Positions 27,851 through 37,145 of a stretch of DNA of 64,000 nucleotides are shown one piece after another (position 1 is the stretch's first letter; each line of letters starts with the position of its first letter). The translations under genes were made by a program, and so were the position numbers. This DNA comes from Ulvibacter algarum (GTDB lineage Bacteria; Bacteroidota; Bacteroidia; Flavobacteriales; Flavobacteriaceae). Below the pieces are notes generated by a model. That model was not told the DNA's origin. It did no database searches and worked only from the letters and a program-made list of their open reading frames with translations. The DNA lies in the NCBI GenBank assembly GCA_947488905.1, contig CANLBJ010000003.1:124001-188000 (forward strand), read 5' to 3'.

Positions 27851-29878
27851 TTATGCTTTAACTAAAACTATTTTTTCTGTCTCTTTCTTTACAACCATTT
27901 CAAAAAACTTTTTAAGGTTTGGGTAATCAGCATTTGAAAAAACGGGCTGAGCAATAGAACTGTCTACAGACAATTGAATTTTGTTTCCTGCTTCTGAAAT
28001 AACAAACTTATAAGCTCCTTTTGTTTCATCAAGTAATAGACTTATTGACTCTGGCAAAGTCTCTACTTTATATCCCTCTGGTATAGTGATTGTCGCCAGC
28101 GTTCTCTCTTGTTGAGGATACCCAAAGTAGATAGGCAAATCTCGTGTGTCTGCCTTAAAGATATTCTCATCTGTGGCTAAAAAGAGTAAAGGGCTCACAT
28201 AAAGTTTACCACCTATTTCTTCTACAGCAGAGCTATTTTCAAAAACACAAGAGTACTGCACTGGCTTATAAACATCATCCATTAATTTTATCTCTATTTC
28301 ATCAAGCTCAGTATCACCTATGTTTTCTTCCATCTGTTTTCTTGTTGCCTCGCTAGTGAGCCCTTTATAATTAGCTCTAAAATATGCTGCAGAATGACCA
28401 GCATAACGCTTTTGCATTTTTCCGGTTATTGTTTGATCATCATTTATGGTATACATAATAATCGAGTTTCTAACTGAAGGTTTTTTAGGCACTAACGGAA
28501 TCCAGTTTGAGCTACCGTCTTTTCTTATAAGTCTTCCTTGCCAGTTTAATAGTTTTCCGTCTAATATATCTGGAGCAGTATCCATAGTAGCATCAAGTAA
28601 AACCACGTTATTTGTTTCTTCTACACCGCATACCACAAAGTTAAAACCGTCACGAGTAGGAAAAACAGAAATACCATTATTAATGGTACTCACTAAAATT
28701 GGGTTTGCATTAATACCAGCTTCTCTTAAAATAGCTACCAGTAATAAATTAATATCTCCAGCATTCCCTTTTCCTTTTTTAAAGGTTTCTTTAATTCCTT
28801 CTCTGGTATAGTAACCGTAATACTCGTCCCAAGTAGTATTCTTTTTAACATACTCAAAAGCAGCAATCATTTTTTCTTTATTAGATGAAGCATCTCCAAT
28901 AATTGAAGAAATTTCATTTTTTAAGAAACCTGTGTTCTGTAATTCTCCACCAAAACCTGATGACTCATAAATAGTTTTACAAACGTCATCCCAAGAAGAT
29001 GTGTAAAAATCTGTCCCACTATTAGGGAAGTTAGTAGAAGATAATTCTAGTTTTAAACCAGCGATATAGTTATCCATGTTACCAGATAACGGCTCATTTT
29101 TCATGGATGGTATTCCCGTTTTATCAACAGAATAGATATTTTCTACAAATGTTATTTGTGTGCTTATAGTTCCACCACTCAACACTCTACCGCCAACACC
29201 TCCTGTTCCTTGATCCTGAAGGTAAGAGTAGTTCATCTCCCTACTGTTAACACCATTATTTACTTTATAATTTAAAAAACCCTTTTGGTGCGCTTGATAC
29301 TTAAAGTACTCTGGTGCTGCAAATGACATTTTATAATGATCTACAGGTATTCTTTGCTGAAGCTTAAACTCTTCAACATTTGACAAATAAGGTGATTTAT
29401 GTGTATACTTAATATCTATGACATCTCCAGGTTTCACATTAGGCATTGTAAATTTTATCTCTTTCCTATAATCTGAAATTTCTTCTTCAAAAACATCGCT
29501 GTTTTTTAATTTCACTTTTTCTGCTTTACCACCTACGAGTGTAAATATTTGCGCTTTTAAGCCAAAGATATCTTCATCATTACTCCCATTACCTTGATGC
29601 AAACTAATCATCTTAGTAGCATAATCAAACCCATCTTTATTATAGATTTTAATACGCTCAAAAACATCTGTCTCTATATACCACCCCGTGCTTTCAGACT
29701 GCTTAAATTTTGCAACTTCTTCTTTAAAAAGAATTGCCGCATTTGCTTCTGGCTCAACTGGGTGGGCCGTTTGCTTTAACTCTTCCACGCTTACTTTTCC
29801 AAAATTATAATCTTGGGCTAGTAAAGTTGAACTACTAATTAATGCGATAAATAGAATAGATAAATAACTTAATCTCAT
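27851..29878 (-). CDS. DUF3857/transglutaminase-like exported protein lacking catalytic Cys and His
   Basis: Exported protein of 675 residues: signal peptide 1-21 (ending LLAQ), DUF3857-type beta domain (about 60-260), then a transglutaminase-like domain (about 330-440) and a C-terminal beta domain. In the papain-like site the paired protein at 29885 reads YGDCKAL, whereas this one reads KGNAGDI, putting Ala373 at the Cys position; the His segment reads FNFVV instead of NHAIL. The Asp segment LLDATMD is kept. It therefore looks catalytically dead and may bind peptides or act with its neighbour. Confidence 0.82.
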   Translation of the reverse strand: MRLSYLSILFIALISSSTLLAQDYNFGKVSVEELKQTAHPVEPEANAAILFKEEVAKFKQSESTGWYIETDVFERIKIYNKDGFDYATKMISLHQGNGSNDEDIFGLKAQIFTLVGGKAEKVKLKNSDVFEEEISDYRKEIKFTMPNVKPGDVIDIKYTHKSPYLSNVEEFKLQQRIPVDHYKMSFAAPEYFKYQAHQKGFLNYKVNNGVNSREMNYSYLQDQGTGGVGGRVLSGGTISTQITFVENIYSVDKTGIPSMKNEPLSGNMDNYIAGLKLELSSTNFPNSGTDFYTSSWDDVCKTIYESSGFGGELQNTGFLKNEISSIIGDASSNKEKMIAAFEYVKKNTTWDEYYGYYTREGIKETFKKGKGNAGDINLLLVAILREAGINANPILVSTINNGISVFPTRDGFNFVVCGVEETNNVVLLDATMDTAPDILDGKLLNWQGRLIRKDGSSNWIPLVPKKPSVRNSIIMYTINDDQTITGKMQKRYAGHSAAYFRANYKGLTSEATRKQMEENIGDTELDEIEIKLMDDVYKPVQYSCVFENSSAVEEIGGKLYVSPLLFLATDENIFKADTRDLPIYFGYPQQERTLATITIPEGYKVETLPESISLLLDETKGAYKFVISEAGNKIQLSVDSSIAQPVFSNADYPNLKKFFEMVVKKETEKIVLVKA

Positions 29879-29884
29879 TTGGTT

Positions 29885-31777
29885 TTAGTTTTTTGTTAAT
29901 AGTACTTTTGACTTATCTTTTTTAGCAATTTGCTTTAAAAATGCTCTATACTCCTTATAAGTCTCTGGAGCATAAACTCCTTTATTCATTACTAATTTTC
30001 TTGTGTATATTATTGAATTATCATCTTGCATTTTTGTGGTAATAGCATAAGTGCCAAATTGATTTATCAACTCAAAATCATCCGGTAAGCTATCTACTTT
30101 ATAACCGCTAGGCAACATAAAAGTATAGGTGTCAACATCTGTAAAACCTATTCTAATCTCTAACTCTCTTTTACGCTCTGTAAATCTAGGCGGAATGTAA
30201 CTTAATTGATTAAAAACATTAAGCATTAAGAGCATATCATCCCCTGTAAACGAAATATAATTAGGTGACGTGATATTTAACGTTTCAGAAAAAACAACCT
30301 CATCACGATTATTATCCATTGTAATACCTGATAATTCTACCCCGTTAATATAATCCCATTTATCTTTATAATATTTGAGCTGATCTACACGATCTTGACG
30401 ATCCAGCCTGTACACATTGTCATACTGTAAGCCCTTTGACACTCTATTAAAATTTGCTTGTATCTCGCCAGACTCTAGCATAAGAACCTTTGCCACCTGT
30501 GTCTGCAGGTTATCCTTTGCTTCATATTTTTTAGTATGTACTATTTTACCACCTTCTTCTGTAACAATTAACACATCTCTATCGTCATTAGAATTAGGTA
30601 CATGCCCAAAAGGAATGTCTTGACTTGTACACTCTAACCAAACTAAATCTTCACCATCTGGAATAGCCAAAATTGCATGATTACCCTGCATAGCAACAAA
30701 ATCTTCTGTAACATCTTGCTCGCTATTATTAGAATGTAATATGGTGTAATAAGAAGGTACCCCCACAGCATTTAACAATGCTTTTGTGTAGTTTGTGAGT
30801 GCTTTGCAGTCACCATAACTAAGCCTATCTACTTCACTTGCTAGCATTGGCTTCCAGCCACCTATACCTATTTGCACACTAATATACCTCACCTTATCTT
30901 GAAGGTATTGATACACAACTCGTGCTTTCTCGATATCTGTCATCTCTGCTGTGACAAGATTATTAATTTCTGAAATAGTCTCAACCGGCAACTCTTCTGT
31001 ACCTTGTAATAATTGACTATCCATCCACGAGCCAAACTCGCTCCAAGAAGCTCCATCACCCTTTACTCCTTTTAAGGAAAAAGTATTTAAAGCAAACATC
31101 ACTCTTGGTGCAAAACTAAAAAAGGATGGTGCATGATTTTCATATGCAATTGCCGGAAGCATAGTTGCTGTGCAAGTTATTTCTGAAACGCTTTCATCTA
31201 TTTTAATATCGTATCCATCTATATTAGATTTTCTAATATTGGGTTTGTTCTGGGGATCAAAGAGTAATTTATAGACGCTTTTTTCTGTACTAGAAGCATA
31301 GCCATTAATAGGGTACCATCTTGGCAAAAATGCAGTAGTATTTGTCTTTACTTCAGTAATAAAGGTGGCGGTATAAGGGTATGACTTAGGCACGTGAGCA
31401 ACATACAATCTTCTATTATCAGTATATAAAGAAAAGCCATCTGCTACACTTACATCTTCAAAATCTCTTTGTTTGTAATGCTCTATTTCTTTGCCGAAGG
31501 CATCATAAATATATAACTCAATGTTTTTCACAACCGTTTGGTCATCATAAAAAAGGTAAGAAGCCACCTCATCATCTCCGTTATCATTTAAGACAGTTAT
31601 TGTTTTTGAAGTAGAAGTGATCATTTGGTCAGACTTAGTTACATCTACAGTAACCAACTCTTCTCTAATAACACTGTTTGAATTTTCTTTTAATGTGCTA
31701 TCTAACGACAAAAATGAGCGCGAAAGATCTTGAGCATAAAGATTGAAACTAAGTAATAATAAGAAAGCGTATTTCAT
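29885..31777 (-). CDS. DUF3857/transglutaminase-like exported protein with intact catalytic triad
   Basis: Exported protein of 630 residues with a signal peptide (1-15, ending LYAQ) and a DUF3857 domain (about 40-230). A transglutaminase-like domain follows, with Cys324 (YGDCKALTNY), a His in GNHAILAIPDG and an acidic residue in LVWLECTSQD. A beta-rich C-terminal domain closes it. Bacteroidota often encode two such genes side by side; the function is unknown, and peptide crosslinking or hydrolysis at the cell surface is possible. It is 6 bp upstream of its degenerate partner. Confidence 0.82.
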   Translation of the reverse strand: MKYAFLLLLSFNLYAQDLSRSFLSLDSTLKENSNSVIREELVTVDVTKSDQMITSTSKTITVLNDNGDDEVASYLFYDDQTVVKNIELYIYDAFGKEIEHYKQRDFEDVSVADGFSLYTDNRRLYVAHVPKSYPYTATFITEVKTNTTAFLPRWYPINGYASSTEKSVYKLLFDPQNKPNIRKSNIDGYDIKIDESVSEITCTATMLPAIAYENHAPSFFSFAPRVMFALNTFSLKGVKGDGASWSEFGSWMDSQLLQGTEELPVETISEINNLVTAEMTDIEKARVVYQYLQDKVRYISVQIGIGGWKPMLASEVDRLSYGDCKALTNYTKALLNAVGVPSYYTILHSNNSEQDVTEDFVAMQGNHAILAIPDGEDLVWLECTSQDIPFGHVPNSNDDRDVLIVTEEGGKIVHTKKYEAKDNLQTQVAKVLMLESGEIQANFNRVSKGLQYDNVYRLDRQDRVDQLKYYKDKWDYINGVELSGITMDNNRDEVVFSETLNITSPNYISFTGDDMLLMLNVFNQLSYIPPRFTERKRELEIRIGFTDVDTYTFMLPSGYKVDSLPDDFELINQFGTYAITTKMQDDNSIIYTRKLVMNKGVYAPETYKEYRAFLKQIAKKDKSKVLLTKN

Positions 31778-31825
31778 TGAATTAATTAAAAATCTAAAAT
31801 AGTATTTTTTATTTAGTCTCGTTTA

Positions 31826-32278
31826 CTATTCTTTATTTTTTGAATCAATAAGTAGTGTAATTGGACCATTATTAACAAGACTCACATCCATCATTGCCCC
31901 AAACTTACCCGTCTGCACTTTAGTTTCTAAAATGGTAGCCATCTGTTTAACAAATTGCTCATACATAGGTTCTGCAAATTCTGGTCTTGCGGCTTTTATG
32001 TAAGAAGGTCTATTGCCTTTTTTTGTAGCTGCATGGAGTGTAAATTGACTTACTATTAAAGCTTCACCCTTTACATCTTTTAAAGATAGGTTCATCACTC
32101 CTTCTTCATCTTCAAAAATACGTAGGTTACTTATTTTATTTGTGAGCCATAAAAGATCATCTTCTGTGTCTGCAGCTTCTATACCTAGAAGTATAAGTAC
32201 ACCCGTTCCTATTTCAGAAATAATAGTATTATCTACTGTCACCGAAGCTTTAGTAACTCTTTGCACTACTACTCTCAT
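31826..32278 (-). CDS. dtd: D-aminoacyl-tRNA deacylase Dtd
   Basis: Proofreading enzyme that hydrolyses D-amino acids from tRNA. The 150-residue protein has the family signatures MRVVVQRVTKASVTVDN at the N-terminus, SQFTLHA (catalytic Thr region) and NNGPITLLIDS (cross-subunit GlyPro motif). It overlaps rsgA by 4 bp. Confidence 0.96.
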   Translation of the reverse strand: MRVVVQRVTKASVTVDNTIISEIGTGVLILLGIEAADTEDDLLWLTNKISNLRIFEDEEGVMNLSLKDVKGEALIVSQFTLHAATKKGNRPSYIKAARPEFAEPMYEQFVKQMATILETKVQTGKFGAMMDVSLVNNGPITLLIDSKNKE

Positions 32279-33240
32279 GGTTGTGGCGGTGCTTTTTTAT
32301 CGTAGATATCTTTTCTGAAATGCTCTTCATCACCTTCCATTATTTGTAAATAACTCTTGTAACGAGACCAGAATAACTCATCATTATCTAAGGCATCTTT
32401 AACAGCACACTTAGGCTCTTCTACGTGAATACAATTATTAAATTTACAGTATTGTTTAAGTTTAAAAAACTCTGGGAAATATTGATCTAAATCTTCTTTT
32501 TCAATCTCTACAACACCAAAACCTTTTATACCAGGCGTATCTATTATTTGTGCACCCCAAGGCAAATCATACATTTCTGCAAATGTAGTGGTATGTTGTC
32601 CTTGCATATGCTGGGTAGAGATGGCAGTTGTTTTAATTTTAAGTGTATCTTCTAGAGCATTTGCTAACGTAGATTTACCCACACCACTGTGGCCAGAAAA
32701 CATGGACACTTTACCCTTCATCATCTCCTTAACCTTATCTATATTTTTACCTGTTGTGGCAGATATACCTAAACACTCATACCCTATCTCGCGATACATT
32801 GCCGCTAGATATTTAATCTCTAGTATTTCATCCTCATCATAAGTGTCTATTTTATTAAAAAGCAATACTGCTTTAATATTATAGGCCTCTGCAGTGACTA
32901 AAAATCGATCAATGAAAGAAGTGAATGTAGGCGGATTGTTAAGGGTTACTAGTAAAAATGCAATATCAACGTTACTAGCTATGATGTGTGTTTGTTTAGA
33001 AAGGTTTACAGATTTACGTATAATGTAGTTTTCACGCTCATCAATATCGTTGATAATACCAATCTCTTCATCTCCTTTTTTCTCCACCTCAAAGGTTACA
33101 TGATCTCCTACAGAAACAGGATTTGTACTTTTAATTCCTTTAATTCTAAACTTACCCTTTATACGGCACTCAAAGAATTTACCCTCCTGAGATTTAACGG
33201 TGTACCAACTTCCAGTAGATTTATAAACAGTGCCTTTCAT
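32275..33240 (-). CDS. rsgA: Ribosome small-subunit-dependent GTPase RsgA
   Basis: Circularly permuted GTPase that helps mature the 30S subunit. The 321-residue protein has an N-terminal OB fold, then G motifs in permuted order: FNKID (G4), GHSGVGKST (G1) and DTPG (G3). The C-terminal zinc site is CKFNNCIHVEEPKC. It is the first gene of a two-gene unit with dtd. Confidence 0.96.
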   Translation of the reverse strand: MKGTVYKSTGSWYTVKSQEGKFFECRIKGKFRIKGIKSTNPVSVGDHVTFEVEKKGDEEIGIINDIDERENYIIRKSVNLSKQTHIIASNVDIAFLLVTLNNPPTFTSFIDRFLVTAEAYNIKAVLLFNKIDTYDEDEILEIKYLAAMYREIGYECLGISATTGKNIDKVKEMMKGKVSMFSGHSGVGKSTLANALEDTLKIKTTAISTQHMQGQHTTTFAEMYDLPWGAQIIDTPGIKGFGVVEIEKEDLDQYFPEFFKLKQYCKFNNCIHVEEPKCAVKDALDNDELFWSRYKSYLQIMEGDEEHFRKDIYDKKAPPQP

Positions 33241-33406
33241 TGCTGCAAAATTCAGAAAATTAATTGGTTTTAATCTCTTTTAATCGTTACTTTTTGAGTT
33301 CAGCCTTTAATCAGCTCAAAAAAGACAGAGATAGATAGCCTTTTTTATTTAAGAGAGTTTAAAAAATAGATGGATATAATAAACTTATACTATTTCAGAA
33401 TACATA

Positions 33407-34156
33407 TTACTGAAATATTAAACGTCCTGTATATTGCTCTGTTACCTCAACTAAAGGAGGCTGATTAAATGAGTATACATTACCTCCATTTACAATATCA
33501 CCAATAAGTGACTGCTCTGGATACACGTATAAATGATTAGTACTACGCTGAAAAAAAGTTATATTTTGTGATACTACAGCACGAGCATCAATACTTGTGT
33601 GACTGCCCAATAAGTTATATTCTGCAGAGGTCGCCAGTCCCGTTAATCTAAAATCTGAAAGCCCGCTTGTCTCTATTATAAGAGAATCAACGTTAATATC
33701 CAACTCAAAATCTCCATCTGTATGAAAAGCATCTTCTTCTTGTGTGTCTTCTGATAACAAAGTTAATGATGGAAAGGATAGCGTCCCTATACTTTTAACC
33801 GTTAGACCAGAACTATTACGTACCTCATTTAATGTTGGTGTGGTAACATACACCTTTGTAATACCATAATCACGCACTAGATTACAGCTATTGGTGTTCA
33901 TTATAGTTAATAGTCCATCTGTGACAGAAACCTCTATATCGTTCAATAAATTTTCACCTGTCTCTACTATCACTTTATAGGTTTCGCCTTGCTCAATAAA
34001 AAGTTGGGTACGCTCAAAAACTACTATTTTATCAAATGATGTGATTGAGATTTCTTCTGTAATTATTGTACCTGCAGCCTGAAAACAGTCAAGCCCCTTA
34101 TCACTATCACAACTTAGAGCGACCATTGTAATTATAAAAAGTATTATTTTTTTCAT
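33407..34156 (-). CDS. GIN-domain (DUF2807) lipoprotein, copy B
   Basis: Predicted lipoprotein of 249 residues with lipobox Cys16 (MVALSC). The mature part is a beta-helix-like GIN domain (DUF2807; ITSFDKIVVFERTQLFIEQGE, EVRNSSGLTVKS). It is a paralogue of the protein at 35283-36038; both end in PPLVEVxExYTGRLIFQ. It overlaps the upstream PagL-like gene by 4 bp, exactly as the other copy does. Function is unknown; association with a lipid A deacylase-like partner suggests an outer-membrane-surface role. Confidence 0.78.
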   Translation of the reverse strand: MKKIILFIITMVALSCDSDKGLDCFQAAGTIITEEISITSFDKIVVFERTQLFIEQGETYKVIVETGENLLNDIEVSVTDGLLTIMNTNSCNLVRDYGITKVYVTTPTLNEVRNSSGLTVKSIGTLSFPSLTLLSEDTQEEDAFHTDGDFELDINVDSLIIETSGLSDFRLTGLATSAEYNLLGSHTSIDARAVVSQNITFFQRSTNHLYVYPEQSLIGDIVNGGNVYSFNQPPLVEVTEQYTGRLIFQ

Positions 34157-35253
34157 AATCTATATCCTATACCAAACTCTGCCCCTTCTGCCTTTGCACC
34201 ATGTGCTTTAAGCGTGATTGATGCAAAATACTTGTCGTTCATAAAATAGCGTTGCAGCCCTAACCTGTTGTATATTCTGTTTTCAAACTCATAAGGCCAA
34301 TAAACATAATACCCTAATTGAGACACAAAAGCAACCTTATTAAAACGAAGTTCGTGCCCCACAAAAACACCTACACGCTTATAATCTTCATCACCCTTAG
34401 TTCCTATTTCTGGATATGCGATAGATTCAAATTTTATTTGTTCTTTTAAAAAGGTGGCAAAAAACACATCTACACCTGCGGTAAAACTGCTTTTATAATT
34501 TATGCGCTTAGAAGCAAACCCAGAAAAAACATAAAACGGAAAGGCACCTTGATTTACATAATCAGACTCATTACTTCCCATTCTAAAAGCTAAGTTATAT
34601 TTTATTTTCTCTTTATAATCAGGTTCGTCACCAGACATAGGTATGTATTCTGGAAAGCGCTCTGCGTCTAGTTGATAACTAAGCCCTGCATTAAAAGCAA
34701 AGGTATTTGTGCTATTATTAGGCGAATGTATGTTTGCGTTGCTATAATGAATAATAGAAAAACCTGCGTGAAACCCTAGACCATTCCAGACATTTTCTCT
34801 CACGTAATTAGCTTTCACAAAGGTGTTACTCACTAGCTTTGTACCGTAAGCATTGTTTTCGGGATTATTTATTTCATCAAAAGGGTTTGAAGCCACCCCA
34901 ACACCTTGACCTACTCTTATCACTAGATTTCTATTATAGAAATACCAGTTCATGTGAGCCACCACGCTATAGTTTTTTCCTAGTATAGGATTAACTTGAT
35001 CTTGATAAATAAATGTAAAACCCCAATCTGGATATTGATATCTGCGCTCCCATTCATTAAAGCCATAAGTCTTCCTGTTATAAGTAAGTGTAAAACCTCT
35101 AGGATGCTCTGTAATAAGATGAGATATGTCTGGGTTATGCTCTAAGATGCTACCATAGGTGTAGTCAAACTCTAAAGAATAGGGATGCTGTTCTTCTTGC
35201 GCACACAAGATTGATGAAGCAAAAAGCAGTAAAAAACAAATATGGTTTCGCAT
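34153..35253 (-). CDS. PagL-like lipid A deacylase / acyloxyacyl hydrolase family protein, copy B
   Basis: Outer-membrane beta-barrel protein of 366 residues with a signal peptide (1-18, ending LCAQ). The segment IIHYSNANIHSPNN carries an HxS pair (H169, S171) like the catalytic His and Ser of PagL deacylases. The Glu expected about 12 residues later is Asn183. The C-terminus GAEFGIGYRL is a typical barrel end. PagL enzymes remove the 3-O acyl chain of lipid A. The paralogue at 36035 is similar along its length. Function is by family only. Confidence 0.75.
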   Translation of the reverse strand: MRNHICFLLLFASSILCAQEEQHPYSLEFDYTYGSILEHNPDISHLITEHPRGFTLTYNRKTYGFNEWERRYQYPDWGFTFIYQDQVNPILGKNYSVVAHMNWYFYNRNLVIRVGQGVGVASNPFDEINNPENNAYGTKLVSNTFVKANYVRENVWNGLGFHAGFSIIHYSNANIHSPNNSTNTFAFNAGLSYQLDAERFPEYIPMSGDEPDYKEKIKYNLAFRMGSNESDYVNQGAFPFYVFSGFASKRINYKSSFTAGVDVFFATFLKEQIKFESIAYPEIGTKGDEDYKRVGVFVGHELRFNKVAFVSQLGYYVYWPYEFENRIYNRLGLQRYFMNDKYFASITLKAHGAKAEGAEFGIGYRL

Positions 35254-35282
35254 AAATCTTTAAAGAAGCTAAAGTACTATTA

Positions 35283-36038
35283 CTACTGAAATATTAACCT
35301 ACCCGTATATAGTTCTTCTACTTCAACTAAAGGAGGCTCATTTAATGAGATGACATCTCCGGTTCTCCTTACACTACCTTTAATAGATTGCTGAGGGTTT
35401 ACTGTCATAATATTACTACTTGCGTGATACACAACTAAATCTTGAACGATTAGATTTCCTCCATCAAATCTTGGTATGTCATCTAAAAATTCTATTTGAG
35501 CTTTATCTGCTGTTCCTGTTATCTCAAACCTACTAACACCGTTGGCCTGAACGACAAGTCTATCTAGTGAAACATCAAGTATAAAATCTCCAGATTTTCC
35601 AGAATCAATAACCCCTACATTTGTATTACTTGTTAATATTAACGACTCAAAAAACAATGTATTTAAAGAAGAAACTGTATTTATTGATGAGCTTCTTATA
35701 CGAGTAAGTGTAGGAGTGACAACCTTTATTCTTGTCACATCATATTCTCTTGAGTAATTACACTTATTATAGTTTTTTAGTCTCAAATTACCATCTTCTT
35801 CAACGACTACAGATATATCACTAAGCAAATTACTACCAGTAGTCACTATTACCTGCTGCGTATCTCCTTGTTCAATTTCTAAAAATATATCATCTTCAAC
35901 CGTAATGCGTTCAAAAATCTCTACATCAAAAGAAACCTCAACAATATCACCTACTGTTTGTATACAGTCCCATCCATTTTCTGTATTACAGGATGACAAC
36001 ACAAAGCTGCAAATAATAATAAAAATTAATTTTCTCAT
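35283..36038 (-). CDS. GIN-domain (DUF2807) lipoprotein, copy A
   Basis: Predicted lipoprotein of 251 residues with lipobox Cys17 (VLSSC). The GIN domain has EIFERITVEDDIFLEIEQGD and TRIRSSSINTVSSL. It shares N-terminal, middle and C-terminal blocks with copy B, including the final YTGRLIFQ. The 4-bp overlap with the upstream PagL-like gene suggests translational coupling; 29 bp separate it from the second cassette. Confidence 0.78.
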   Translation of the reverse strand: MRKLIFIIICSFVLSSCNTENGWDCIQTVGDIVEVSFDVEIFERITVEDDIFLEIEQGDTQQVIVTTGSNLLSDISVVVEEDGNLRLKNYNKCNYSREYDVTRIKVVTPTLTRIRSSSINTVSSLNTLFFESLILTSNTNVGVIDSGKSGDFILDVSLDRLVVQANGVSRFEITGTADKAQIEFLDDIPRFDGGNLIVQDLVVYHASSNIMTVNPQQSIKGSVRRTGDVISLNEPPLVEVEELYTGRLIFQ

Positions 36039-37120
36039 AACCTATATCCTATCCCAAACTCTATTGTCTCGGCGTTAAACCCGTGTGTTTTAACTGTACC
36101 TACCCCAAAAATATTATCATTTATATAATACTTCACACCTGCTCTAATATAAGTTAGACCGTCAAAATTTGAGGGATTATACACATAAAAACCTATATGG
36201 GTAGGTATGGCAATCTTACCAAATTTAAACTCATGACCTAAAAATACTGCTGCTCTTTTGTAATCTGGTATTACTGTTCCTTCTGGTTTAAAAATAGCCC
36301 TGTAAGCTAGCTGCTCTTTTAAAAATTGTGAAGCAAAAAAATCAACACCTAATTGTAGAGTGTGTATATAACTCAATCTTTTATCAGCATATCCTGAAAG
36401 CACAAAAAATGGGTGTTGACCTAAGCCAATTATATCACTCTCATTTACCCCAGCTCTAAGCACTAGGTTATAATGAATAGGCTCCTTAAGTTTTTCATAA
36501 GACACCCACTGATTATCTTCAATTTTATTTTCGTTAAAGTCATAAGTAACACCTACACTTGTTGTAAAAACATTGGTGCCAGTATTAGGAGATTTAATAC
36601 CACCGTTAGAATGATGAAGCAAAATAATACCTGCTCTAACTCCAAAGTTTCCAACTAATCTTGGCTTAGTATACTGAAGAGCTATTTGAGAAAAACCAGT
36701 AATTGAACTCCCATAAGCAATATTTTTAAAATTAGATTCTAGATTAAAAGGACTCGTGTTATAATTAAGGCCTTGACCTACTCTCAATTGAAGATTTCTT
36801 TTTAAAAAGTAAAAATTGTAATGAAATCCAAGGCTATAGTTTTTACCAAGAACATCATAATTAAAATCTTCAAACAAAAACGAAACACCCCAATCTGGAT
36901 AATTATACTCCTGATGCCATCTTTTATTGCCATGAGTACGTACATTATAACTTAACATAACCCCAGCGGGATGCGCGTGTATTAAATGACCTACAGATTT
37001 ATTATGCTTCAAGATACTACCATAATGATAGTCAAATGCCACATAAGCATCATCTCGCTCTTGCGAAAATGTACCAAATGTGATAAATAGCACTAACAAT
37101 AAAAGACCAAATCTCATCAA
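36035..37120 (-). CDS. PagL-like lipid A deacylase / acyloxyacyl hydrolase family protein, copy A
   Basis: Outer-membrane barrel protein of 361 residues with signal peptide (1-20, ending TFSQ). The LLHHSNGGIKSPNTG segment gives H169 and S171, matching copy B residue for residue, again with Asn183 in place of the expected Glu. Blocks such as YPDWGxSF, LGKNYS and LRVGQG are shared with copy B. It lies 25 bp after era and leads the duplicated cassette. Confidence 0.75.
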   Translation of the reverse strand: MMRFGLLLLVLFITFGTFSQERDDAYVAFDYHYGSILKHNKSVGHLIHAHPAGVMLSYNVRTHGNKRWHQEYNYPDWGVSFLFEDFNYDVLGKNYSLGFHYNFYFLKRNLQLRVGQGLNYNTSPFNLESNFKNIAYGSSITGFSQIALQYTKPRLVGNFGVRAGIILLHHSNGGIKSPNTGTNVFTTSVGVTYDFNENKIEDNQWVSYEKLKEPIHYNLVLRAGVNESDIIGLGQHPFFVLSGYADKRLSYIHTLQLGVDFFASQFLKEQLAYRAIFKPEGTVIPDYKRAAVFLGHEFKFGKIAIPTHIGFYVYNPSNFDGLTYIRAGVKYYINDNIFGVGTVKTHGFNAETIEFGIGYRL

Positions 37121-37145
37121 GGAAAGTTACAATTTTAAAAACACA

